DNA of 14,081 nucleotides from Alphaproteobacteria bacterium (GCA_028869395.1 JAGWSE010000393.1:1-14081); one strand, 5' to 3'. Shown: positions 1 through 7,496, counted from the stretch's first letter. The notes: a model not told the origin generated them from the sequence alone. Numbers and translations are program-made.

Positions 1-728
1 AGCGACACGCGCCACCCGTCGTTGATCGCTCCCAGCCGCTGGCTGTCGGGCACGCGCACCCCGTTGAAGAACACCTCGTTGAACCCCGACCCGCCCGACA
101 TCTGGTGGATCGGCCTCACCTCGACGCCCGGGTCGTGCATATCGACCCAGAACATCGTCAGCCCCTTGTGCTTCGGCGCGCCCGGGTCGGTGCGGCAGAT
201 GACGATCCCGAAATCGGAGAACTGGGCGCCCGTCGTCCACACCTTCTGACCGGAGATGATCCAGTCGCCGGAACCATCTTCGGCGCGCACCGCCTTCGTC
301 CGCGCCGCCGCCACGTCGGAGCCGCCGGAGGGCTCGGAGAACAGCTGGCACCAGATCTCCTCGCCCCGCAGCGCAGGCCCGACGAACCGCTTCTTGGTCG
401 CATCGTCGGCGAACGCCATCACGGTGGGCACGCACATGCCGAGACCGATCTGGAACGGATTTGGCGGGACCGGATGCTTCGCCTCTTCCTGGTTGAAGAT
501 CACCTGCTGGATCGGCGTGCCGCCTGGGCCGCCCCATGCCGCGGGCCAGGTGATCTGGGCGTAGCCGGCGGCGGCCTTCTTCGCCTGCCACGCCTTGGAG
601 GCGGCCATGGCGCCGCCGCCCTCCAGACCATCCTCGAGGATCTCGGCGGTCTTCGGCGCGTTGGCGTCCAGCCACGCGCGGACCTGGGCGCGGTAGGCGG
701 CTTCTTCGGGGCTGTCGTTGAAGTCCAT
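1..728 (-). CDS. Acyl-CoA dehydrogenase, large-type subunit (C-terminal end cut by window edge)
   Basis: FAD-dependent acyl-CoA dehydrogenase, which makes the 2,3-double bond in an acyl-CoA. Only the first 242 codons are present; the frame is open at the left edge. Residues about 6-120 form the N-terminal helical domain and about 125-242 the middle beta domain. The FAD/substrate motif CQLFSEPSGGSDVA is at 127-140 and WIISGQKVWTT at 156-166; both are intact. The ATG at 728 is preceded by a strong Shine-Dalgarno, AGAGGAA, 5 nt away, which fixes the start. It lies 60 nt downstream of a second acyl-CoA dehydrogenase gene on the same strand, so the two are probably co-transcribed and may form one heteromeric enzyme, as FadE pairs do in steroid or side-chain degradation. 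The natural substrate cannot be read from the sequence. The C-terminal domain, where many family members carry the catalytic glutamate, is outside the window. Confidence 0.93.
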   Translation of the reverse strand, partial: MDFNDSPEEAAYRAQVRAWLDANAPKTAEILEDGLEGGGAMAASKAWQAKKAAAGYAQITWPAAWGGPGGTPIQQVIFNQEEAKHPVPPNPFQIGLGMCVPTVMAFADDATKKRFVGPALRGEEIWCQLFSEPSGGSDVAAARTKAVRAEDGSGDWIISGQKVWTTGAQFSDFGIVICRTDPGAPKHKGLTMFWVDMHDPGVEVRPIHQMSGGSGFNEVFFNGVRVPDSQRLGAINDGWRVS

Positions 729-734
729 TTCGAT

Positions 735-739
735 TCCTC
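735..739 (-). promoter_or_regulatory. Ribosome binding site of the downstream acyl-CoA dehydrogenase
   Basis: On the minus strand GAGGA lies 6 nt before the ATG at 728, a near-ideal Shine-Dalgarno. It supports independent translation of this gene rather than translational coupling across the 60-nt spacer. Confidence 0.7.
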
Positions 740-788
740 TGTCAGCCCGGCCCACTGACCGCCGAAGGCGCGCGGAGCCGGCCCGGGC

Positions 789-1904
789 TCAGGCCGCGTT
801 GCGTTGTTCGAGGTGGTTCACCAGCCGCTCCTTCCAGGCCCGCGGCGCCCCGGCCACGAGCGCGAGCTGGCGAGAGCGCTTGTAGAAGAGGTGGCAATCC
901 ATCTCCCATGTGAAGCCGATGCCGCCGTGCGTCTGGATGTTCTCCTTGGACGCGAACCAGTAGGCCTCCGAGGCCGCGATCCGCGCGGCGCTGGCCGCCA
1001 GCGGCAGCTCGGCGGCATTGGTGTTGAGCGCCCAGGCGCCGTAGTAGGCGTTCGACCGGGCGAGCTCGTTCTTCACATAGACGTCCGCCAGCTTGTGCTT
1101 GATGGCCTGGTACGAGCCGATCGGTCGGCCGAAGGCGTAGCGCTCCAGCGCATACGCCTTGGCCATTTCCAGGCACCGGTCCGCGCCTCCGCACTGCTCG
1201 AAGGCCAGCAGGACCGCCGCTCGGTCGAAAATCTGTTCGACGAGGCTGAACCCCTCGCCAGCGCCACCCAACCGCTGCGCCGGCGCATCCTTGAACGTCA
1301 GTCTCGCCGCGTCGCGGGTCGGATCGAGCGTCTTGACCGCCTCGCGCGTCACGCCCGCGCCGTTCAGGTCCACCACAAAGAGGCCCGGCTGGCCACTCTC
1401 CTTGGCGAGCACCAGGCCGATGTCGGCGATGTCGCCGTCGGTGACCGGCAGCTTGACGCCCGAGAGCTTGCCGCCGGAGACCGTCGCCTGGATCGAGGCC
1501 GGCGTCAGCGGCCCCGGGCCTTCGGAGGTCGCCATCGCCCCGATTACCTCGCCCGCGGCGATCTTCGGGAGGACGTCGGCCTTCTGCGCCTCGGCGCCCG
1601 CCAGCATCACCGCCTCGGCCAGGAAGTACACGGTCGAGGCGAAGGGGATCGGCGCTACGGCCCGCCCGAGCTCCTCCGCGATGACGCAGAGCTCCAGACG
1701 CCCAAGCCCCAGACCTCCGTGCTCTTCCGGAATGGCGGCGCCCAGCCAACCCTGGCCCGCCACCGCCTTCCAGAGATCGGCGTCATAGGCTTTGCCGTGT
1801 TCGTCGAGCACCTTGCGAACCCGGCTCGTCGAGCAACTCGCCTCCAGGAACTTCCGCGCCTCGGACTTGAGGAATTTCTGGTCATCCGAAAAATCGAAAT
1901 TCAT
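789..1904 (-). CDS. Acyl-CoA dehydrogenase, small-type subunit
   Basis: A 371-aa acyl-CoA dehydrogenase-fold protein. Residues 1-120 are the N-terminal helical domain, about 121-210 the middle beta domain and 215-365 the C-terminal helical domain. The C-terminal part carries RYAFGRPIGSYQAIKHKLAD (255-274) and IQTHGGIGFTWEMDCHLF (323-340), both typical of the family. In the middle domain the FAD/substrate motif is degenerate: ATSEGPGPLTP (125-135) replaces the SEPxxGSD pattern intact in the neighbouring subunit. The YEGT-type catalytic glutamate motif is also absent; D227 is a candidate at the isovaleryl-CoA dehydrogenase-type position, which is inference. This suggests a partner subunit supplying part of the active site. 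I chose the ATG at 1904 (MNFDFSDDQKF) because family members begin there and GGCGGAAACGGG precedes it. An in-frame ATG at 1955 would add 17 residues that do not look like the family. Confidence 0.92.
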   Translation of the reverse strand: MNFDFSDDQKFLKSEARKFLEASCSTSRVRKVLDEHGKAYDADLWKAVAGQGWLGAAIPEEHGGLGLGRLELCVIAEELGRAVAPIPFASTVYFLAEAVMLAGAEAQKADVLPKIAAGEVIGAMATSEGPGPLTPASIQATVSGGKLSGVKLPVTDGDIADIGLVLAKESGQPGLFVVDLNGAGVTREAVKTLDPTRDAARLTFKDAPAQRLGGAGEGFSLVEQIFDRAAVLLAFEQCGGADRCLEMAKAYALERYAFGRPIGSYQAIKHKLADVYVKNELARSNAYYGAWALNTNAAELPLAASAARIAASEAYWFASKENIQTHGGIGFTWEMDCHLFYKRSRQLALVAGAPRAWKERLVNHLEQRNAA

Positions 1905-2047
1905 GGCCCGTTTCCGCCCGCGCCGATGCTCCGGCCCGTCTTTGGTTGGAACCATACGCGGGCTGCGGGGGCTGAAAAGCGTGACGTGGCGTGAGCCGGC
2001 GCGCGGCCGGCCTTCCCCGCCTCGCCGCCAGGGACTAGATCACCGCC
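1905..2047. other. Divergent intergenic region between acyl-CoA dehydrogenase and pepN
   Basis: 143 bp between the minus-strand dehydrogenase start and the plus-strand pepN start. It should hold the promoters for both directions. A -10-like element close to pepN is described separately. I see no convincing promoter for the dehydrogenase pair and no clear operator palindrome apart from a CTAG core at 2035-2038. Confidence 0.6.
2013..2041 (+). promoter_or_regulatory. Candidate leaderless promoter of pepN
   Basis: ACTAGATC at 2034-2041 matches seven of eight positions of the Caulobacter housekeeping -10 consensus GCTANAWC (consensus recalled from the literature). Upstream, TTCCCCG at 2013-2019 is a weak -35 (four of seven to TTGACGS) at the allowed 14-nt spacing. 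The -10 ends only 6 nt before the pepN ATG at 2048, so transcription would start at or next to the A of the ATG, giving a leaderless mRNA. No good Shine-Dalgarno is present at normal spacing (AGGGA lies 13 nt away), which fits. Confidence 0.4.
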
Positions 2048-4681
2048 ATGCGTACAGAGACCCCCCAGCCGATCCGGCTCGACGACTATCGCCCGCCCGC
2101 CTTCCTCATCGAAGAGGTGAGCCTGGCCTTCGACCTGCATCCCAACGCAACGCGCGTGAAGGCGCGGCTGAGCGTCCGGCGCAATGGCGACCACGCCGAG
2201 CCGCTCAAGTTGAACGGCGAACGCCTGAAGCTGGTCTCCGTCACGCTCGACGGGCGGCCCCTGTCCGAGGGCGAGTTCTCCGTCGACGCCGAGTTCCTCA
2301 CGATCGCGACCACGCCGGACGTCTTCACCCTCGAGACCGAGGTCCAGATCGACCCCGAGAACAACAAGGCCCTGGAAGGCCTCTACATGTCGGGCGGCCG
2401 CTTCTGCACCCAGTGCGAGGCGGAGGGCTTCCGCAAGATCACCTACTGGCCCGACCGGCCGGACGTGCTGTCCCGCTTCACGGTCCGGATCGAGGCCGAC
2501 GCCGCTTACCCGCATCTGCTTTCCAACGGCAACCTGACCGAAAAGGGCGAACTCCCAGGCGGCCGCCACTACGCCGTCTGGAACGACCCCTTCCCGAAGC
2601 CCTGCTATCTCTTCGCCCTCGTGGCCGGCGAGCTCGACGTGCTCGAGGACAAGCTCACGACCATGAGCGGCCGCTCGGTGGAGCTGCGCATTTTCGTCGA
2701 TCCCGGAATGGCGCCGCGCGCCGCCTACGCCATGGATGCGCTGAAGCGGGCCATGAAGTGGGATGAGGAGACCTTTGGACGCGAGTACGACCTCGATCTC
2801 TTCATGATCGTCGCGGTGCGCGACTTCAATTTCGGGGCGATGGAGAACAAGGGGCTGAACATCTTCAACTCCTCGCTCCTGTTGGCTGATCCCGACACAG
2901 CCACCGACATGGACTACGAGCGCATCGAGAGCGTCGTGGCCCACGAATACTTCCACAACTGGACCGGAGACAGGATCACCTGCCGAGACTGGTTCCAGCT
3001 GTGTCTCAAGGAGGGCCTTACGGTCTTCCGAGATCAGAGCTTCTCCGCCGACATGCGCGGCCACGCCGTGCAGCGGATCAAGGACGTCAAGGCGCTGCGG
3101 GCGCGCCAGTTCGCCGAGGACCAGGGCCCGCTGGCCCACCCGGTCCGGCCCTCCAGCTATCTGAAGATCGACAACTTCTACACCGCGACCATCTACGAAA
3201 AGGGCGCGGAAGTGATCCGGATGCTGAAGACCCTGATCGGGCCCGAAGCCTTCCGCGCCGGCATGGACCTCTACTTCGAGCGGTGGGACGGCCACGCGAC
3301 CACGGTCGAGGCGTTCATCCGCTGCTTCGCGGACGCCACCGGCCGCGACATGAGCGATTTCTTCGGCTGGTACGAGCAGGCGGGCACGCCGCGCCTGAGC
3401 CTCGCAAGCCGCTACGACGCTTCGCGCCGCGCGCTCGAGATCGAGGTCTCGCAGGAGACACCGGCCACGCCTGGCCAGCCCTCCAAGCGCGCGCTTCCCG
3501 TCCCGATCCGGCTGGGCCTGCTCGACCAGGATGGCCGCACCATGGCCTTCGAGATGGACGGCAAGGCCGTGGACGAGACGGTGGTGGTGCTCGACGCGGG
3601 CAAGGCCACCATCGAGCTCTCTGGAGTCGATCGTGAGCCCGTGATTTCCGCGCTGCGCGGCTTCTCCGCGCCCGTGGTGCTCTCCACCGACGCCGAGCCG
3701 AAGGACCGCTATGTCCTGCTCGCCGCCGATCCCGACCTCTTCAATCGCTGGGAGGCCGGCCAGACCCTCGCCCGCGAACTGATCATCGCCCGCGCCAAAG
3801 GGAAGCCGGACGAGGTGGGCGAGGAGCGGTTCGCCGAGGCCATGAGCCGGGCGCTCTCCGACCAGTCGGCCGACCCGGCCTTCAAGGCCTTGCTGCTCGC
3901 GCTGCCGTCGGAGCCGGACCTGGCGCTGATCCTTCAGCCCGCCCAGCCGGCCGCGATCCACGAAGCGCGCGAGGCGCTTCGACTGCGGCTCGCGGTCCAC
4001 ATGGCCGACGAGCTGAAGCGCTTGCACAGCGGGTTGCAGGAAGCCGGCGAGTTCTCCCCCGACGCCGCCAGCGCCGGGCGGCGTGCGCTGCGCAATGCCG
4101 CTCTCGAGCTGCTCGCGGCCAATCCGAAGGCCGATGTCGCCGAACTCGCCGACGGGCACTACCGCGGCGCAGGCAATATGACCGACGCGATGGGCGGGCT
4201 GACCGCGCTCATGCTGATGGGCGGTCCGGAATACGAGGCGGCGCTGACGGACTTCTACGATCGCTGGAAGCACGAGCCGCTGGTCATCGACAAGTGGTTC
4301 GCCCTCCAGGCGCGCGACCCCGACGAGACCGCGCTCGGCCGGGTCATGGGCCTCACCGCCCATCCCGCGTTCGATCCGAAGAACCCGAACCGGCTGCGGG
4401 CCCTTGTCGCGACGTTCGCCAACTTCAACCCGGTGCGGTTCCACGATCCCAGCGGCGCCGGCTACCGTTTCCTGGCCGACCAGATCCTGGCGGTCGACAG
4501 CTTCAATCCGATGATCGCCGCACGGCTGGTCGATCCGCTCGGCGGGTGGCGGCGCTATGCGCCCGAACTCGGGCAGCTCATGAAAGCCGAGCTGCAGCGG
4601 ATCGTGCGGACGGAGGGCCTCTCCAAGAATGTCTACGAGCTGGTCAGCCGCGCGCTCGGCGAGGAGACGGCCGGCGCCTGA
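2048..4681 (+). CDS. pepN: Aminopeptidase N (M1 family zinc metallopeptidase)
   Basis: Removes N-terminal residues from peptides in the cytoplasm, completing protein turnover downstream of ATP-dependent proteases. The protein is 877 aa; E. coli PepN is 870. The N-terminal beta domain (about 10-200) is followed by the catalytic domain (about 230-440), the Ig-like domain (about 445-550) and the C-terminal helical domain (about 555-877). The exopeptidase motif GAMEN is at 263-267. The zinc site is HEYFH at 299-303 with the third ligand E322, the correct HExxH-X18-E spacing; E300 is the general base. Y383 in IDNFYTATIYEKGAE matches the transition-state tyrosine. All key residues sit two positions beyond E. 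coli numbering, so the enzyme should be active. There is no signal peptide. It is transcribed away from the acyl-CoA dehydrogenases and lies 92 nt before a sensor kinase on the same strand. Confidence 0.97.
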   Translation: MRTETPQPIRLDDYRPPAFLIEEVSLAFDLHPNATRVKARLSVRRNGDHAEPLKLNGERLKLVSVTLDGRPLSEGEFSVDAEFLTIATTPDVFTLETEVQIDPENNKALEGLYMSGGRFCTQCEAEGFRKITYWPDRPDVLSRFTVRIEADAAYPHLLSNGNLTEKGELPGGRHYAVWNDPFPKPCYLFALVAGELDVLEDKLTTMSGRSVELRIFVDPGMAPRAAYAMDALKRAMKWDEETFGREYDLDLFMIVAVRDFNFGAMENKGLNIFNSSLLLADPDTATDMDYERIESVVAHEYFHNWTGDRITCRDWFQLCLKEGLTVFRDQSFSADMRGHAVQRIKDVKALRARQFAEDQGPLAHPVRPSSYLKIDNFYTATIYEKGAEVIRMLKTLIGPEAFRAGMDLYFERWDGHATTVEAFIRCFADATGRDMSDFFGWYEQAGTPRLSLASRYDASRRALEIEVSQETPATPGQPSKRALPVPIRLGLLDQDGRTMAFEMDGKAVDETVVVLDAGKATIELSGVDREPVISALRGFSAPVVLSTDAEPKDRYVLLAADPDLFNRWEAGQTLARELIIARAKGKPDEVGEERFAEAMSRALSDQSADPAFKALLLALPSEPDLALILQPAQPAAIHEAREALRLRLAVHMADELKRLHSGLQEAGEFSPDAASAGRRALRNAALELLAANPKADVAELADGHYRGAGNMTDAMGGLTALMLMGGPEYEAALTDFYDRWKHEPLVIDKWFALQARDPDETALGRVMGLTAHPAFDPKNPNRLRALVATFANFNPVRFHDPSGAGYRFLADQILAVDSFNPMIAARLVDPLGGWRRYAPELGQLMKAELQRIVRTEGLSKNVYELVSRALGEETAGA

Positions 4682-4733
4682 GACGGAGCGCCACTCTTCG
4701 AACCGGATGACGAGGTGACTCCGCGCGCGTAGA

Positions 4734-4770
4734 CTCGCCCCTTCTTCGCTGATTTGGGGAAGGGGCCGAG
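4734..4770 (+). promoter_or_regulatory. Hairpin sequestering the ribosome binding site of the PAS kinase
   Basis: CTCG-CCCCTTC (4734-4744) pairs with GAAGGGG-C-CGAG (4759-4770), giving 11 base pairs with one bulged C and a 14-nt loop. The right arm contains the purine-rich Shine-Dalgarno GAAGGGG (4759-4765), 8 nt before the TTG start at 4774, so folding would hide the ribosome site. There is no T-run after the stem, which argues against an intrinsic terminator for pepN. Control of kinase translation is inference. Confidence 0.5.
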
Positions 4771-4773
4771 GCG

Positions 4774-6606
4774 TTGACGGGGGCAAGGCGAGACGCTGCG
4801 GCCGCGGCGGCCAGGCCGCCCACCCAGCGTTTCGTTCGCGTGGCGATCGGAACGGCGCTGGCTCTGCTCGGCGCCTATACCGCTGCGGCCGTGCGCCGTC
4901 TGGAAGGGCCGCCCGAAGGCGCGCTCGAACAGACGATCTGGCTGATCGCCCCGCTCCTTGTCGCGGTGGGCCTTGGCGTCGTCCTCGTCATTGAGAGCTG
5001 GCGGATGGAGCGGGCGCACGCCGCTTCGAGCGATTCAGAGCAGCGCTTCCGCATGGCGGTCGAGGCCGCCCGATGCGGCATCTGGGAATGGGACCTCGCC
5101 ACCGATCGGATCTTCATGTCGGACGTCACGGCCGCTCTTTTCGGCTGGCGCGGCGGGACCGTGGATGGCCAACAGGTGCTGGACCGCGTCTCCCCAGGAC
5201 ATCGAGACGGGCTGAGGGACGCCCTCGCGACCGCGGCGATCTACGGCGGCTTCGACGTCTCTTTCCGGGTGCCGAGCCTCGCCGGCGGCCGCCCCGTGTG
5301 GATTGACGCCCGGGGCCAGGGCTTCGGCGATTCGCCGGACGGCGGTTACGCCCGGATCATCGGCGTGGCCCTGGACGTCACCGAAGAACGTCTCGCCCAG
5401 GCCCGCGCCCAGTCCGCCGAGAGCCGTCTTCGCGACGCCATCGAGAGCGTGCCCGAATCCTTCGTGCTCTGGGACCGGCAAGGGCGGCTCCTGATGTGGA
5501 ACCGCAATTTCCGCGACTTTTTCCAGATGGACCCGCAGGTTCTCAAGGCCGGCGCCGCACGCGAGCACGTTGAGGCCGCCGCCCACCGCGCGATCCGTCA
5601 GGAACGCCCGGCCGCGGGCAAGCAGGACGGCGTTCGCGAGGTGGAGCTGACCGGCGGCCGCTGGGTGCAGATTTCCGAGCGGCCCACGGCCGAGGGCGGC
5701 CTGGTGGTCACCGCCTCCGACATCACCGCCCTGAAGACGCAGGAGGAGGCCCTCAAGCGCAACGAGCAGGAATTGCGGCGCGCGGTGGCGAACCTGGAGC
5801 GAAGTCAGGAGCAGCTGTCCGAGCTCGCCCGCAAGTACGAAGCCGAAAAGGTCCGCGCCGAGGAGGCCAACCGCGCCAAGAGCGAGTTCCTGGCCAATAT
5901 GAGCCATGAGCTGCGCACGCCGCTCAACGCCATCAACGGCTTTTCCGAAATCATGGCGAGCGAGATGTACGGCCCGCTCGGCGACAGCCGCTATCGCGAC
6001 TACGTCCGCGACATCCTCAACTCCGGCCAGCACCTGCTGGCGCTCATCAACGACATCCTCGACATGTCCAAGATCGAAGCGGGCAAGATGAGCCTGCGCT
6101 TCGATCCGATCAGCTTGGAGGAGGTCGCGGAGGACGCCGTGCGCCTCGTGCGCAATCGCGCCGACGCGGCCGGCCTCAGCTTGCGCGTGGAGATTCCCGA
6201 TCTGCCGGAGATCGAGGCCGACTATCGGGCTGTGAAGCAGGTCTTGCTGAACCTGCTCTCGAACGCGGTGAAGTTCACGCCCCGCGGCGGACGCATCGTC
6301 GTGAAGGCGGAGCTTCGGGAGGATCCTCTCGGCGAACGCGTGCGCGTCACCGTTCAGGACACCGGCATCGGCATCTCCGCCGAGGACCTCGCCCGACTTG
6401 CCACGCCCTTCGAGCAGATCGAGCACCAGCAGGCCAAGACGCAACAGGGGACCGGGCTGGGGCTCGCGCTCTCCAAGGCGTTCGCCGAACTCCACGGCGG
6501 TTCGCTCGAGCTGAAGAGCGCGCCGGGCCAGGGCACGGCCGCCAGCTTCCTGCTGCCGGTTCATCACACCGACTATGCCGTCACCCGCGTGGCCGCCGTG
6601 GGCTAA
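4774..6606 (+). CDS. Membrane-anchored PAS-PAS sensor histidine kinase
   Basis: A 610-aa hybrid-free histidine kinase. Two membrane segments (about 22-40 and 54-74) bracket a very short periplasmic loop, so sensing is probably cytoplasmic or in the membrane. A first PAS domain covers about 86-205 and a second (VPESFVLWDRQGRLLMWNRNF) about 215-320. A coiled coil runs about 322-368. The dimerisation/phosphoacceptor domain has MSHELRTPLNAINGF with phosphoacceptor H378. The ATPase domain has N497 in the N box, DTGIGI at 529-534 and GTGLGL at 559-564. The phosphoacceptor stretch, including EMYGPLGD and INDILDMSKIEAG, resembles the alphaproteobacterial PleC/DivJ/PdhS group that act on DivK- and PleD-type regulators; this is inference. 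No response regulator is adjacent. The TTG start at 4774 is chosen for its Shine-Dalgarno and because the next in-frame ATG (residue 78) falls after both membrane segments. Confidence 0.92.
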   Translation: MTGARRDAAAAAARPPTQRFVRVAIGTALALLGAYTAAAVRRLEGPPEGALEQTIWLIAPLLVAVGLGVVLVIESWRMERAHAASSDSEQRFRMAVEAARCGIWEWDLATDRIFMSDVTAALFGWRGGTVDGQQVLDRVSPGHRDGLRDALATAAIYGGFDVSFRVPSLAGGRPVWIDARGQGFGDSPDGGYARIIGVALDVTEERLAQARAQSAESRLRDAIESVPESFVLWDRQGRLLMWNRNFRDFFQMDPQVLKAGAAREHVEAAAHRAIRQERPAAGKQDGVREVELTGGRWVQISERPTAEGGLVVTASDITALKTQEEALKRNEQELRRAVANLERSQEQLSELARKYEAEKVRAEEANRAKSEFLANMSHELRTPLNAINGFSEIMASEMYGPLGDSRYRDYVRDILNSGQHLLALINDILDMSKIEAGKMSLRFDPISLEEVAEDAVRLVRNRADAAGLSLRVEIPDLPEIEADYRAVKQVLLNLLSNAVKFTPRGGRIVVKAELREDPLGERVRVTVQDTGIGISAEDLARLATPFEQIEHQQAKTQQGTGLGLALSKAFAELHGGSLELKSAPGQGTAASFLLPVHHTDYAVTRVAAVG

Positions 6607-7076
6607 GGCGGCGGAGGCGGACCTCGGCGACGGCGGTGCGGCGGAGGTGCGGCCAGGGCCTGCGCGAGCCTGGCGCGATCGGCTGCCGGCAGCTGGGCTG
6701 TGAAGTTCACGATGCGCTGATCCACTGCCTGGCGGGCCTGGGTCTCCAGCGCGCGCGCCTGGTCGAGGTCCGCCATGACGCCCGCGGAGTCGACCGGATC
6801 GGCGCCCAGCCGCTGGAAGGCTTCGCGCCGGATGGCCCGCGCTTGCCGAAGCTTTGGCCCGGCCTCCCCGGCGGCGCCGCGCAGGGCGTCCACGTATGCG
6901 CCGCGCTCGGGTTCGTTCAGCACCGCGGCGGCCGCGAACATCGGCGGCGCGCCGCGCCCCGGCCTTGGATGGTGGAACCGCCCGCCGAGAAACGCCGCGC
7001 CTGCGACCGCGCCCAAGATGAAGAGATTCAGGGCCAACGAGGCGAAGAGCAGGATGTAGAGCGTTCGCCGGCTCAT
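6603..7076 (-). CDS. Membrane-anchored periplasmic protein, heavy-metal-sensor (Metal_resist/CpxP-like) family
   Basis: A 157-aa protein with one N-terminal membrane segment (about 7-30, LYILLFASLALNLFILGAVA) and a mostly helical domain expected in the periplasm. The tail IVNFTAQLPAADRARLAQAL (122-141) is typical of proteins annotated as periplasmic heavy-metal sensors, related to CnrX, ZraP and CpxP. It has only three histidines (H35, H36, H147) and no cysteine, so metal binding is doubtful; sensing of envelope stress is an alternative. The end is a basic, proline-rich tail closing with five prolines before the stop. Its ATG overlaps the preceding stop (ATGA at 7076-7073), so it is translationally coupled to the putative anti-sigma gene. 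Its TAG stop overlaps the TAA of the convergent histidine kinase. It is the third gene of an ECF sigma unit, which suggests it modulates the anti-sigma protein. Confidence 0.75.
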   Translation of the reverse strand: MSRRTLYILLFASLALNLFILGAVAGAAFLGGRFHHPRPGRGAPPMFAAAAVLNEPERGAYVDALRGAAGEAGPKLRQARAIRREAFQRLGADPVDSAGVMADLDQARALETQARQAVDQRIVNFTAQLPAADRARLAQALAAPPPHRRRRGPPPPP

Positions 7077-7495
7077 GCGCCCTCGCCGAGATCAAGAGAC
7101 GGCGAGGAGACGGCGCTCAGGGTGTTGGCGACAGCCACTTCGCTCGCATCGGAGGCGCGGTCGGACAGTTGCACGCCCACGATGACGCCCGCGGCGCAAG
7201 CGGCGGCGAGGCCTGCGCCGAGGACGGCCGGTGAGAGCCATAGCCGCCATCCTCGCCGCGACCGGGGCGCGGTGTCCAGGATCCGCCCGATCAGGGTCGC
7301 CCCCGCCGGCGCCGTCCGCCACGCGTCGAGCGCCGCATCGAGCCGCCCCGCCCGCGCCAGCGCGCCATTCGTCATCGCCGGCTGCTCGGCCATCAGGAGC
7401 GCCGCCGCCTCGCGCGCCTCGGCCGGCCAGCGGGAGACGTCGCCGCCAAAAGCCTCCGCGTAGGCCTCGAACCGCTCCTGCGTCATTGACGCCAT
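7073..7495 (-). CDS. Putative membrane anti-sigma factor
   Basis: A 140-aa protein. An N-terminal cytoplasmic part (1-82) contains a helical stretch, FEAYAEAFGGDVSRWPAEAR (9-28) and LARAGRLDAALDAW (46-59). A single membrane segment follows (about 85-109), then a short periplasmic tail. The sequence itself does not identify a known domain: the HxxxCxxC zinc motif of ZAS anti-sigma factors is absent. The call rests on topology and on position, starting 1 nt after the ECF sigma stop. The ATG at 7495 has GGAG 7 nt upstream; a second in-frame ATG at 7486 is possible. The arrangement of sigma factor, one-pass inhibitor and periplasmic sensor resembles Cnr-type systems in outline. Binding of the sigma factor is inference. 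Confidence 0.6.
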   Translation of the reverse strand: MASMTQERFEAYAEAFGGDVSRWPAEAREAAALLMAEQPAMTNGALARAGRLDAALDAWRTAPAGATLIGRILDTAPRSRRGWRLWLSPAVLGAGLAAACAAGVIVGVQLSDRASDASEVAVANTLSAVSSPSLDLGEGA

Positions 7496-7496
7496 C

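Noticed and set aside
732..736. GANTC (CcrM-type methylation) site between the ribosome site and start of the downstream acyl-CoA dehydrogenase
   Set aside because: The pentamer is present, but a single site is common by chance, it lies inside an operon rather than at a promoter, and other copies occur within coding sequence.
742..1749. 335-codon minus-strand frame overlapping the small acyl-CoA dehydrogenase in another frame
   Set aside because: The 789-1904 frame shows the family along its whole length; this one is an Arg/Gly-rich frame shadow.
4734..4770. Intrinsic terminator of pepN
   Set aside because: The hairpin is not followed by a T-run and its right arm is the next gene's ribosome site, so a translational role is more likely than termination.
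1901..4786. 961-codon open frame on the minus strand, antisense to pepN
   Set aside because: The opposite strand carries an unmistakable, full-length pepN with all catalytic residues. Long antisense frames are expected in GC-rich genes because stop codons are rare. The translation is low-complexity in Arg/Gly/Glu/His and shows no domain.
5035..7095. 686-codon minus-strand frame antisense to the PAS kinase and overlapping the periplasmic sensor gene in another frame
   Set aside because: Shadow of two well-supported genes; the translation is compositionally biased and without motifs.
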